DNA of 64,000 nt from 1-14-2-50-31-20 sp965370315 (GTDB lineage: Bacteria; Bacteroidota; Ignavibacteria; Ignavibacteriales; Melioribacteraceae). The notes below the pieces were generated by a model that saw nothing but the letters and a program-made list of their open reading frames with translations, was not told the origin of the DNA and did not search any database. Below, one piece after another: positions 35,801 through 43,186 of this stretch (positions within the stretch are counted from its first letter, which is position 1; each line of letters starts with the position of its first letter). Position numbers and translations under genes: made by a program. The stretch is taken from the NCBI GenBank assembly GCA_965370315.1, contig CBDUTO010000006.1:6069-70068 (forward strand), read 5' to 3'.

Positions 35801-36399
35801 ATAATTATGTAATTATTTGTCGTGATACAATTCTATTCAAATCCATATTTCCAAATGTCAAAAATTATTACGGTGATTTTGGATTTGGACTAAGTGGTGG
35901 TGGAGAATTAATTAGTCTCTTTACTGCATCCGGACTTTTAATTGACTCACTAACATACGATGATAAAGAACCTTGGCCTGCTATTACAGATGGTGGTGGA
36001 CCAACACTTGAGCTTAAAAATCCTTATGTAAATAATTCGAATTACTATAATTGGATAGCTTCTGCAGAAAATGGAACACCTGGGGAAATGAATAGTGTAT
36101 TTACGTCAGTAAAAAATGAATTTGAACCACCTCCTTCTGATTTTAGATTATTTCAAAATTACCCTAATCCATTTAATCCTTCAACAATAATTAAGTTTTC
36201 TATTCCAGCTTCTGGAAATGTAAAACTGACCTTTTACGATCTATTAGGGAAAGAAATAATCAAATTAGTTGATGAATATAAAAAGGCGAATATTTACGAA
36301 ACTGAGTTTAATTCTGTAGATTTACCGAGCGGAATATATTTTTATAATATAATCAGTGGAAATTATTCTGAAACAAAAAAAATGTTACTTTTAAAATAA
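32866..36399 (+). CDS. Secreted CotH-kinase protein with lamin-tail, chitobiase-like and T9SS domains
   Basis: 1177 aa from the ATG at 32866, which opens a clean signal peptide (MKFRIIQLVSFLLISIQAF). Domains in order: lamin-tail (about 15-110), a galactose-binding-like beta-sandwich (about 115-265), a chitobiase C-terminal-like domain (about 370-440), the CotH kinase fold (about 445-850), a second lamin-tail (about 925-1040), and a T9SS tail (FQNYPNPFNPSTIIKFSIP to KKMLLLK). CotH active-site features are visible: catalytic Asp683 in FVDNQDW and metal-binding Asp710/Asp712 in LFDTDFGFG. CotH kinases phosphorylate secreted proteins in spore formers. Here the kinase would act at or outside the surface. 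It heads an operon with HlyD-like, VTC and DUF4956 genes. Confidence 0.86.
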   Translation: MKFRIIQLVSFLLISIQAFTIAQEIKINEISSSNTNTIFDMDGESSDWFELYNNSTSSINLSDYFISDDAYNLTKWQFPNIELKPDSLLLVFASGKDRTETIKHWETIISEGDYCKYLVPQSTPSNEWTSLNYNDATWSTGQTGIGYGDNDDNTTISQTVSTYLRCKFAVENITKISGLYLNVNFDDGFVAYLNGEEIARENLGAEGSQVFHYTEATADHEAQMYQGNSPNSYPVSNKIELLKNGDNILAIEVHNVSSTSSDLSIIPFLSIGYNNTPINSSGSLDFLNLHATRLHTNFKLNASGEFLILTNSSEEIEDSLYIREQTSDISWGRFPNGSENFYLFTSPTPGSKNLNNGLTDFLLPPSFSIERGFYNSAFFLDIDNSNNTHGVIRYTTDGSEPDEYSTVYTGQLVISGISVIRAKIFTEGSLPSRTTTHTYFVNQEQRLPTISLTTNPEHFFDSDSGIYVLGPNAESANPHFGANFWQDWERPIHMELFEEDNEFGFEIDLGVKIFGKWSRANPQKSLAFYARGDYGYSEIDYKLFPNSEIYKFQSFILRNSGNDWWNTLIRDALTSEIISPLDIDRQLYRPVVVYLNGEYWGIHNLREKINEHFIESHHGISGDDTNIIENNFQLVHGEKDSYNEFYNYLNTLDMTTESAFDYINSQIDVTEFIDYYLTEIFVDNQDWPGNNIKFWQQRSTNSKWRWILFDTDFGFGIYNQYAYNQNTLTFALATNGPGWPNPPWSTFLLRKFLKNDEFKNIFISRYSTYSNTIFSPNSINKVIDNLTSKIRYEMPDHFTRWGGTYSNWISEISRLRTFANLRGTYLSLYFKSYFGLTGEYELSINQNIDEGIVEITDFVIDENSWKGMFFDLVPLKILAVPTSEFTFSHWDGEFGSTENPIILSPSNNLTLSPVFIPVSDTQIVINEINYNSIEFFNPDDWVELYNYSDKTIDLSDWVFKDEDPEPYFVFPENTTIAPDNYVIICRDTILFKSIFPNVKNYYGDFGFGLSGGGELISLFTASGLLIDSLTYDDKEPWPAITDGGGPTLELKNPYVNNSNYYNWIASAENGTPGEMNSVFTSVKNEFEPPPSDFRLFQNYPNPFNPSTIIKFSIPASGNVKLTFYDLLGKEIIKLVDEYKKANIYETEFNSVDLPSGIYFYNIISGNYSETKKMLLLK

Positions 36400-36442
36400 A
36401 GTGTTGATCCTGCAACACAAGGATACTAGAATCAGTTAGTTT

Positions 36443-37489
36443 ATGGACAAAATAAAAAAATATAATACCCTCATAATTTTTGTTGTTGCTTTAGTTATAG
36501 TTTTTGCTCCAATTAAAATACCAAACAATATTCCAGCATATGCAAAAGTATTACCTGCAAAAGAATTTGTAACTATTAAAGGTTCAAATGGTCAAATTAT
36601 TTCTCATTTGGTTAATAACCTTACAGGTATAGTTGAAAATATTAGAACTATTCAAATTGATAGAGAAGATTTTGCATCTTTTAGTTTAACAATTTCAAAT
36701 TCTAATGTTTTGAAAGGTGACACACTTGCTGTTTTTTCTTCGAGCCATACTGACTTTATCATAGAAGAAGTAAAAGGGAAAATATTAGAGCAAGAAAAGT
36801 ATTTAGAATCTCAATTAAGTGGCGAAAAAGAATCAACTATAAATGAGCAAGAAAAAATTTATGAAATTAGTAAAATTAATTATTCAAATCAAAAACCAAT
36901 CTCTGAAAGAAAATATGAACTATATAGTAATGAATTAATTTCTGAAGAAGAATATGATTTAGCTAAAAATTTACTTGAAAGATTTAAACTTGAAGAGGAA
37001 AGAGAATTTCAAAAATTGCAGATCCTTAAAACTGGAGTAAAAGTTGAGGATATAATAGTAACCAAAGAAAGAATAAGTAACCTAAAAAGACAGAGTGAAA
37101 TATTAGAAAATAGGAATTCCGATTATAAAATTATTGCCCCATTTGACGGTATAGTTTATGGCTCAAATTCACTTGACACGTTATTTACACTTTCTGAAAA
37201 AAAATCTTACGTTATCTTAATTCCTATTAAGATAGATAATGCAAATTCAATTAAAATAGGTCAAGTTATAAATTTTAGTGATTCAGATAGTTTGTCGAAT
37301 ATTAAAATAAAAATGCAAGACCCTCAAATTAAATCAATCAATGGAGAAAGATATATTATTTATAAATCCTATTTTAAAACGGATAAAGTGTTATTTAACG
37401 GCATATTTGAGTGTTCGATAGTTGGAGAAGAAAGTACCCTTTTAGATATTCTTATTGATAAATTTTATTCCATTTTTAACCTCTCATAA
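36443..37489 (+). CDS. HlyD-like periplasmic adaptor protein
   Basis: 348 aa. One N-terminal membrane anchor (about 7-24), then a beta-domain, a coiled-coil hairpin (about 110-225, rich in Glu/Lys/Ile heptads) and a lipoyl-like return strand (YKIIAPFDGIVYGSNSLDTL) typical of membrane-fusion proteins. No matching ABC or RND pump is adjacent. The gene ends by overlapping the VTC gene (TAATG), so the two products are probably coupled. A role linking the inner-membrane VTC/DUF4956 pair to the secreted CotH protein is inference. Confidence 0.75.
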   Translation: MDKIKKYNTLIIFVVALVIVFAPIKIPNNIPAYAKVLPAKEFVTIKGSNGQIISHLVNNLTGIVENIRTIQIDREDFASFSLTISNSNVLKGDTLAVFSSSHTDFIIEEVKGKILEQEKYLESQLSGEKESTINEQEKIYEISKINYSNQKPISERKYELYSNELISEEEYDLAKNLLERFKLEEEREFQKLQILKTGVKVEDIIVTKERISNLKRQSEILENRNSDYKIIAPFDGIVYGSNSLDTLFTLSEKKSYVILIPIKIDNANSIKIGQVINFSDSDSLSNIKIKMQDPQIKSINGERYIIYKSYFKTDKVLFNGIFECSIVGEESTLLDILIDKFYSIFNLS

Positions 37490-38226
37490 TGCGCTTAGAA
37501 TATAAATATATAGTCCCATCACATAAAATGGAAATGTTAAGAGAGCAGTTGATGCCTTTTGTTGAATATGATCCTTATTCAAATGTTAATGCAAGTAGAG
37601 AGTATACAGTAAAAAGTATATACTTAGATTCAAAGAAATTTAAGGACTATCACGATAAGCGTGAAGGAGTTTATAAGAGAAAAAAAATTAGAATTCGTGG
37701 ATATAATCGCACAACTCACGATTCTAAGATTTTTTTAGAAATAAAAAAGAAAATAGGTTCGCATATTTACAAGAACCGCTCTCACATTCTATTTAGTAAA
37801 TTAAAAGATTTCTTAGAAAACAAAAATCTTGATTCAATTGAATCTGCGAATGATATTTCTGATGCTGAAAAATTTCTCTATTATTATGTTAAAGGGGCTC
37901 TTAACCCAATCACTTTAGTTACTTATGAACGAGAAGCATTTTTCTCAAAATTTGATAAATCTCTTAGAATTACATTTGACAAGAATATTAGATACAAAAA
38001 AGCTGAAAATTGTGAAGTGCTATTTTCAGAGGATTCCGATGCCGCAAATAGTGACTTCTTTATTTTGGAAATAAAATTTGCAAAGGGATTCCCAGATTGG
38101 TTACAGAAAATTTTGCAATCACACGATTTAAAAAGAGAATCATTTTCTAAATATACAACAAGTGTAGAAGAGATAATAAATTTAACTTCTAATACTGATT
38201 CATTACACAGGAAGAACTATGTTTGA
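37489..38226 (+). CDS. VTC-domain (polyphosphate-polymerase-like) protein
   Basis: 245 aa, almost entirely a VTC tunnel domain: RLEYKYIVPS at the start, SIYLDSKKFKDYHDK, basic RKKIRIRGYN, FLEIKKKIG, TYEREAFFS, LRITFDKNI, FILEIKFAKG and FSKYT. In yeast Vtc4 the same fold makes polyphosphate from ATP; the Arg/Lys and Glu residues that line the tunnel are kept here. Bacterial stand-alone members are common beside CotH and DUF4956 genes, and their product is unproven. There is no membrane helix. The next gene starts 8 bp inside this one. Confidence 0.85.
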   Translation: MRLEYKYIVPSHKMEMLREQLMPFVEYDPYSNVNASREYTVKSIYLDSKKFKDYHDKREGVYKRKKIRIRGYNRTTHDSKIFLEIKKKIGSHIYKNRSHILFSKLKDFLENKNLDSIESANDISDAEKFLYYYVKGALNPITLVTYEREAFFSKFDKSLRITFDKNIRYKKAENCEVLFSEDSDAANSDFFILEIKFAKGFPDWLQKILQSHDLKRESFSKYTTSVEEIINLTSNTDSLHRKNYV

Positions 38227-38893
38227 CGATTTTTCATCAATTTTTCAATATACATTATCAACAAGTGAAATTGTTGGAAATATATCGGTTGCACTACTTT
38301 GTTCAGTATTCATCTCATATTTTTATAAAAAAACTTACAATGGACCCGGTTATCTAAATTCATTTGCTAATGCACTTATTCTGCTATCTCTTATTACTGC
38401 AGTAGTTATTATGATTATTGGAAACAATTTGGCGAGAGCTTTCGGTTTAGTCGGAGCAATGTCAATAATTCGTTTCAGAACTGCCGTTAAAGAGACACAT
38501 GATATCGTTTATATTTTCTTTTCACTTACAATAGGTATGGCTGCTGGTGTTGGATTACATTCCTTAGCAATTGTTGGAACAGCCTTTATTGGTTTGATTT
38601 CATATACAATATCAAAAATGGAATCAGATAATGGGAGTAAAAAGAATACATTGTTAGAGTTTCAGGTGGAGAACGGAACAGAAGAAACATCTATTAACTA
38701 TAAAAAAACCATATCCAAATACACAAAAAAAATGAAATTACTTAACATTAAAACTTTGGATACCGAAAGAATGCTAGTTTCATATTATATTCGGTTTAGA
38801 AAAGAGAACCAGAATTTTGATTTAGTAAATCAACTACAAAAAATTTCAGGCCTTAAAAATATAAGTCTGTTTTCTGATGAAGAGGAATTTTGA
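38219..38893 (+). CDS. DUF4956 membrane protein
   Basis: 224 aa. Three to four helices lie in the first 140 residues, followed by a soluble tail of about 80 residues. The family core is LARAFGLVGAMSIIRFRTAV, then KETHDIVYIFFSLTIGMAAG. DUF4956 proteins are regular partners of VTC-domain proteins; the conserved Arg-rich FRTAVKE loop could contact a polyanion. The gene overlaps the VTC gene by 8 bp and closes the operon. The cellular role is unknown. Confidence 0.83.
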   Translation: MFDDFSSIFQYTLSTSEIVGNISVALLCSVFISYFYKKTYNGPGYLNSFANALILLSLITAVVIMIIGNNLARAFGLVGAMSIIRFRTAVKETHDIVYIFFSLTIGMAAGVGLHSLAIVGTAFIGLISYTISKMESDNGSKKNTLLEFQVENGTEETSINYKKTISKYTKKMKLLNIKTLDTERMLVSYYIRFRKENQNFDLVNQLQKISGLKNISLFSDEEEF

Positions 38894-39084
38894 TCAAAGC
38901 TGGCTCCTTAAACCATTTTTAATTTTTACTTAATTGAAGCTGTTTTGTTAAATCACTCCCTTGAATTATTAATTTTCTAGTTTACAAAATATTAAATTGA
39001 AAACTATTACCGCAAACATAGTTTTAGGTAGGAATAGTGGCAATTTGTTTTGTATTTTCACACTCGAAAAACTAGAGACTATGC

Positions 39085-39840
39085 ATGCAAAATTTATCTG
39101 ACAACAATATATTTTTAAAAGAAGATGTTCATGAGTACCAATTAATTGATGATCCAGAAATGGAGTTTACATCATGTACGACTTTTGCAAAATACTTCTT
39201 CCAACCATTTGATAAAATTGGAATAGCTAATAACCTAACATCCACTCATCCAAATTATATGGCAATGACTCCGCAATTGTTGGTTGAACAATGGGATAAA
39301 ATTGCTGAAGAAGGGACTTTAATCCACAATGAAATAGAGCAATTTATAAAGAACCAAGTTGATGAACCTACGCGAGAAAAAAGTAAAGTAGCAATAGAAT
39401 GGATTAAGAAAAATTTCACAGATAGATACGATGTTTTTTCTGAAGTTATTATTTATTCAAAAGAGTTAGCACTTGCTGGTTCAATAGATATATTGCTTTA
39501 TGATAAAGAGGAAAAAACCTATAAAATATTGGATTGGAAAACTAACAAGAAAATAGAAACTACTTCTTTTAGAAATAGAATGGGTACACACAAAGCAAGC
39601 TCAAATCTTATGGATTGTAATTATACCCACTATGCAATACAACTTTCACTCTATCGCTATATTTTAGAGGAATATTATAATATAGAAGTGACGGGAACAG
39701 CTATTTCCCATTTAACAGAAGGAAAAGTGATCTCTTATAAAACTGAGTATCGCAAACGTGAAATAGAAGATATGTTTAAAGCAGATAGAATTGCACTTAA
39801 GAAAAAAGCAGCTGATAGTTTAACCAAGGAATATATTTAG
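39085..39840 (+). CDS. Stand-alone PD-(D/E)XK (RecB/Cas4-like) nuclease
   Basis: 251 aa. RecB-family nuclease motifs are in order: EEGTLIHNEIEQF (the conserved His), LAGSIDILLYD (motif II Asp), YKILDWKTNK (D-x-K) and the motif YAIQLSLYRYILEE (Q-x3-Y). There is no Cys cluster for an Fe-S site, so it is not a typical Cas4. It is monocistronic between convergent or unrelated genes, and no CRISPR or helicase partner is nearby. The ATG at 39085 is preferred over the one 4 bp earlier, which runs into a stop after six codons. A role in repair or phage-type recombination is possible. Confidence 0.75.
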   Translation: MQNLSDNNIFLKEDVHEYQLIDDPEMEFTSCTTFAKYFFQPFDKIGIANNLTSTHPNYMAMTPQLLVEQWDKIAEEGTLIHNEIEQFIKNQVDEPTREKSKVAIEWIKKNFTDRYDVFSEVIIYSKELALAGSIDILLYDKEEKTYKILDWKTNKKIETTSFRNRMGTHKASSNLMDCNYTHYAIQLSLYRYILEEYYNIEVTGTAISHLTEGKVISYKTEYRKREIEDMFKADRIALKKKAADSLTKEYI

Positions 39841-39845
39841 AATAA

Positions 39846-40385
39846 TTATATTTGAGAAAATTCCAGAATTGTCTCAAAAGGTAGATGATCTCCCTCGTCA
39901 TTTCCATAATGGGCAATTTTAATTATACCTTCTCGATCTATTAAAAAATCAGCTGGCATAGTAGTTAAGCTACCTTTGAATCTCAATGGAATATATCCTT
40001 TAAACATTCCCTTAATGAGTGTCGGCATTCGAAAAAGCATTCCCTTTAGCATACCCAAAAATGAATGTTCTATTCCATATTCATGGTAGTATTTGTTGCT
40101 TTCGTCAGCCAAAATCGGAAATGGGGCTTTATGTCCCTCAGTGTGTTTTGTTAGGTTATCCAATGGTGAATCAAAAATAACAATGATTGTAAATTTGTTT
40201 CCAAATTCATCAAACCTCTGAACTAATTGATTTACTCTCAAGTTGCAAAATGAACAACTCGCAAAACGAAAAAATGATAGCATAAATGATTTTCCATTTA
40301 AACTTTCTAAATCAAAGATTGAACCATTAATTGCCGGAAGTTGTATCCCTTTTATTTTATCACCAGACATAAGTCTCATTAACAA
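39846..40385 (-). CDS. Peroxiredoxin-like (AhpC/TSA-type) thioredoxin-fold protein
   Basis: 179 aa, cytoplasmic. The thioredoxin-fold core has LPAINGSIFDLESLNGK and RFASCSFCNLRVNQLV, giving a C-x2-C pair where peroxiredoxins carry T-x2-C, and later TTMPADFLIDREGII with the cis-Pro loop. This fits the peroxiredoxin-like AhpC/TSA subgroup, which reduces peroxides or disulfides; the substrate is unknown. It converges on the nuclease gene (5 bp between the stops), and a DUF427 gene lies 27 bp upstream on the same strand. Confidence 0.78.
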   Translation of the reverse strand: MLMRLMSGDKIKGIQLPAINGSIFDLESLNGKSFMLSFFRFASCSFCNLRVNQLVQRFDEFGNKFTIIVIFDSPLDNLTKHTEGHKAPFPILADESNKYYHEYGIEHSFLGMLKGMLFRMPTLIKGMFKGYIPLRFKGSLTTMPADFLIDREGIIKIAHYGNDEGDHLPFETILEFSQI

Positions 40386-40412
40386 ACTTTTGTAATATTT
40401 AATTTATAAATC

Positions 40413-40697
40413 CTATTCATTAATAACTTTCACACCTTTCCAAAAAGCAACATAGTTCTTAATCTCTTTTGCTTTTTCCTTTGGTTCAGGATAGTACCAA
40501 GCTGCATTAGCATTTGTTTTCCCATCAACTATTACATTATAATATGATGCAAATCCTTTCCAAGGACAAAGGCTATCAGTATTGCTACTTTCAAAGTATT
40601 CTTTTTTCACCGAATTTTTAGGGAAATAATGATTGTTTTCAACAACAATTGTTTCATTGCTTTCAGCTATTATTTTATTATTCCAAATTGCTTTCAT
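40413..40697 (-). CDS. DUF427 domain protein
   Basis: 94 aa from the ATG at 40695-40697 (MKAIWNNKIIAESNETIVVE), which has AGGA 6 bp upstream. A longer in-frame start at 40733 adds only a non-conserved leader. The DUF427 signature is complete: YFPKNSVKKEYFESS, CPWKGFASYYNV and AAWYYPEPKEKAKEIKNYVAFW. The family has a compact beta-rich fold with no proven reaction. It may share a transcript with the peroxiredoxin-like gene. Confidence 0.85.
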   Translation of the reverse strand: MKAIWNNKIIAESNETIVVENNHYFPKNSVKKEYFESSNTDSLCPWKGFASYYNVIVDGKTNANAAWYYPEPKEKAKEIKNYVAFWKGVKVINE

Positions 40698-40871
40698 AGT
40701 AATTCCTACTTTTAATTTTATTGAGTTAAACAACTCAACTGTTTTCTGTATGAAATATAAAATATTATTTATATCAATTGAGTAAGGTAGCTGACAATTA
40801 AGTATATAAAATTTTTAATAAAATCTTTATTAATGAGTAAATTGCATCTCCAAATAATTAGGTCTATTTAA

Positions 40872-41603
40872 ATGAATATTATTATACTTACAGGAAAAGA
40901 TTCTATTGAAAAAGATAAATATGAGCTAAGCGATGATAGATTTTTACATATTAAGAATATTTTAAAATCAGAGGTTGGAGACACAGTAGAAATTGGTTTA
41001 TTGAATAGTTCCACAGGAACAGCAAATATAGTAGAGATAAGTGATACAAAAATTTTACTAGAGATTGATAGTTTAACTAAGGGATCTGAAATTTTTCCAG
41101 AAATTACGGTAATTTGTGCACTTCCACGCCCACAGACATTAAAAAAAATATTAAGCACTTGTGCAACAATGGGTGTAAGTAATTTATACCTAATCCGATC
41201 AGAAAAAGTTGAAAAGAGTTACTTCCATTCACCACTATTAAAAGAGGAGAACTACACTAAATATTTGATTGAAGGATTAAGCCAAGGGAAAAGGACTGAG
41301 ATCCCAAAAGTGAGTATTCACGATAAGTTTAAAGTCTTTTTTGAAAATAATTTTGAAGTGATTCGTAATAATTCAACTTGTCTACTGGCGCATCCAAACA
41401 CAGAGAGTTATTTGAATAAATCCATACTTGAGAGCCCCCAAAATATAATTTTAGCAATTGGACCAGAAGGCGGCTGGAATGATTTTGAAATCAACTTAAT
41501 GGAAGAGAAAGGGTTTATTAAATATAAACTTAGTGAAAGCATATTGCGTGTAGAAAATGCTGTAACTGCTGCTCTGTCTCAAATTGAATTAGTTTCCAAT
41601 TAA
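40872..41603 (+). CDS. rsmE: 16S rRNA (uracil-1498-N3)-methyltransferase
   Basis: 243 aa. N-terminal PUA-like domain (HIKNILKSEVGDTVEIGLLN) and a SPOUT methyltransferase domain with ALPRPQTLKKILSTCATMGV, ILAIGPEGGW and LRVENAVTAALSQIEL, which form the trefoil knot that binds S-adenosylmethionine. RsmE methylates U1498 in the decoding region of the small ribosomal subunit. The length matches the family. It stands alone, with 174 bp before it (from the DUF427 start) and about 210 bp after it that contain no gene. Confidence 0.93.
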   Translation: MNIIILTGKDSIEKDKYELSDDRFLHIKNILKSEVGDTVEIGLLNSSTGTANIVEISDTKILLEIDSLTKGSEIFPEITVICALPRPQTLKKILSTCATMGVSNLYLIRSEKVEKSYFHSPLLKEENYTKYLIEGLSQGKRTEIPKVSIHDKFKVFFENNFEVIRNNSTCLLAHPNTESYLNKSILESPQNIILAIGPEGGWNDFEINLMEEKGFIKYKLSESILRVENAVTAALSQIELVSN

Positions 41604-41813
41604 TTTCTACTAAGTTAGAACCCTCACTTTTTTGGTCTGAGTGAACATAATTTTCAGAGGGAATATAGTTGCTTTAATGATCTTATTGTCCGCTTTTGTT
41701 TTGAATTATCCTAAAATAAGAAATAAAAATTAGGCTCTCCGTTTTCAATTGTAAGTTAAAATTGTTATCTCTATTTTATGTTTTTGATTAATATTTAATG
41801 AAAGATTTTATAT

Positions 41814-42524
41814 ATGAAAATAGATTTTTTGTGGAAAGGACTATTATATTTATTGATGTCCTTTGTAATTATTGGAGGCATTTCGTTTCCACTTGTTACT
41901 GAAGTAACTGAATGGTATCATTTCCCTTTTATACCTGGTTTAGGTGAACAAGCAAAAATTATATTTTTTCATGTTCCCACCTCCTGGCTTGCAAGTATTT
42001 CATTCCTAATGGCTATGATTTTCGGAATCAAGTACCTGCGTAGTAATAATTTGGATGACGATGCAAAGTCATTAGCAGCATTACAAATTGGAATGGTTTT
42101 TGTGATTCTTGCAACTGTAACTGGTTCTCTTTGGGCAAAATTTGCATGGGGATCGTTCTGGCATTGGGATCCTCGCGAAACATCAATTTTTGTATTAATG
42201 CTAATTTATGGTTCTCTTTTTGCTTTGCGATCAGCTGTAGAGAATGAGGATAAAAGAGCAAAACTTTCTGCAGTTTATTCTATAATTTCTTTTTTAACTG
42301 TTCCCTTCTTTGTCTTCATTATGCCAAGAATTATGGCTGGTTTACATCCAGGCTCTGGAAGTGATGATCATGCAGGACCAGTACTTGAACTTAAAATGAA
42401 CGGAAATATGCAGTTAATATTTTTTCTTTCATTAATAGCTTTTTCTATTTTGTATTTCTGGATTTGGAATCTGACTTACAAATCAATAATTATTAAAGAC
42501 AAACTTTCTAAGAAATATATTTGA
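41814..42524 (+). CDS. ccmC: Heme exporter/cytochrome c maturation protein CcmC
   Basis: 236 aa, six membrane helices, with the tryptophan-rich heme-handling motif WGSFWHWDPRETS and flanking His residues (FFHVPTSW, GLHPGS). CcmC passes heme to CcmE in the periplasm. It is the first gene of a ccmC-ccmD-ccmE-ccmF cluster, directly before genes for multiheme cytochromes that need it. No ccmA, ccmB, ccmG or ccmH is in the window. Confidence 0.92.
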   Translation: MKIDFLWKGLLYLLMSFVIIGGISFPLVTEVTEWYHFPFIPGLGEQAKIIFFHVPTSWLASISFLMAMIFGIKYLRSNNLDDDAKSLAALQIGMVFVILATVTGSLWAKFAWGSFWHWDPRETSIFVLMLIYGSLFALRSAVENEDKRAKLSAVYSIISFLTVPFFVFIMPRIMAGLHPGSGSDDHAGPVLELKMNGNMQLIFFLSLIAFSILYFWIWNLTYKSIIIKDKLSKKYI

Positions 42525-42543
42525 GGTAAATGTGGAAGGACTA

Positions 42544-42678
42544 ATGAGTTTTTTACACGATAATTCTATATACATTGTTTTAATTGTTACATTAATTATT
42601 TGGACAGGTATTTTTCTTTTACTTTTAACAACAGATAAGCGATTAAAAGAGATTGAAAAAGAATTAAAGGAACAGTAA
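42544..42678 (+). CDS. ccmD: CcmD-like small membrane protein
   Basis: 44 aa: starts MSFLHDNSIYIVLIVTLIIW, has a single membrane helix (about 9-28) and ends with a charged tail KRLKEIEKELKEQ. The size, topology and position between ccmC and ccmE identify it as CcmD, which stabilises the CcmC-CcmE heme complex. The ATG at 42544 has GGAAGGA directly upstream. A GTG at 42532 in the same frame is a possible earlier start. It is 19 bp after ccmC. Confidence 0.8.
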   Translation: MSFLHDNSIYIVLIVTLIIWTGIFLLLLTTDKRLKEIEKELKEQ

Positions 42679-42705
42679 ATTTTATAAAAATAAGGTAATA
42701 ACGAG

Positions 42706-43098
42706 ATGAATAATAAATATATATTTGGTGGCTTTATAATAGTAGTGTTTTTTGGAATTATGGGTTACCTACTAACAGAAACAAACATAAAATATGAAGA
42801 AGATTTTTCACAAATATTAGAAAGTAGTGGCACAATAAAAGCTACTGGAAGTTGGGTGAAAGAAAAAAATTATCAAATTGATAAACAAAAACGCCTCTTC
42901 TCTTTTTACATGCAAGACTTTAATGGAAAAGAGATTAAAGTTGTTTATAAAGGAGCAATACCAAATAATTTTGAGTCTTCTACAAGTGTTGTGGTTACTG
43001 GCAAATATGAGAATGGAAATTTTTACGCCTCCGATATTTTAACCAAATGTCCATCCAAATATGAAACTGAATATGAAGCTAGTCAAAAAACTTCATAG
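42706..43098 (+). CDS. ccmE: Heme chaperone CcmE, cysteine-type variant
   Basis: 130 aa. One N-terminal anchor (about 5-24), then the CcmE beta-barrel (SSGTIKATGSWVKE, VVYKGAIPNNFESSTSVVVTG, FYASDILTKCPSKYE). The residue that binds heme covalently in most bacteria is His in an HxxxY motif. Here the motif is CPSKY, with Cys115 and Tyr119. Cys-type CcmE is known from Desulfovibrio and archaea as the modified system I. The soluble domain would hold heme in the periplasm for transfer by CcmF. A terminator-like hairpin follows at 43120. Confidence 0.9.
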   Translation: MNNKYIFGGFIIVVFFGIMGYLLTETNIKYEEDFSQILESSGTIKATGSWVKEKNYQIDKQKRLFSFYMQDFNGKEIKVVYKGAIPNNFESSTSVVVTGKYENGNFYASDILTKCPSKYETEYEASQKTS

Positions 43099-43119
43099 CA
43101 TATTAAAATAATTTAGCAG

Positions 43120-43151
43120 GCCTAATTTCTTAATCTGAGATTAGGCTTTTT
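43120..43151 (+). terminator. Rho-independent terminator between ccmE and ccmF
   Basis: Stem GCCTAAT / ATTAGGC followed by TTTTT. It lies inside the ccm cluster, so it would lower ccmF transcription from the upstream promoter unless ccmF has its own. Confidence 0.75.
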
Positions 43152-43186
43152 ACAGTTTTTGAATTTATAATAGAAAGGATCTAAAA

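Noticed and set aside
36401..36418. GTGTTG/CAACAC hairpin after the CotH gene as a terminator
   Set aside because: Only a 6-bp stem with no T-run, and the next gene is part of the same functional set.
39085..39840. Cas4 and a nearby CRISPR system
   Set aside because: The RecB-type nuclease lacks the Cys cluster of Cas4, and no repeat-spacer array or cas gene is present in the window.
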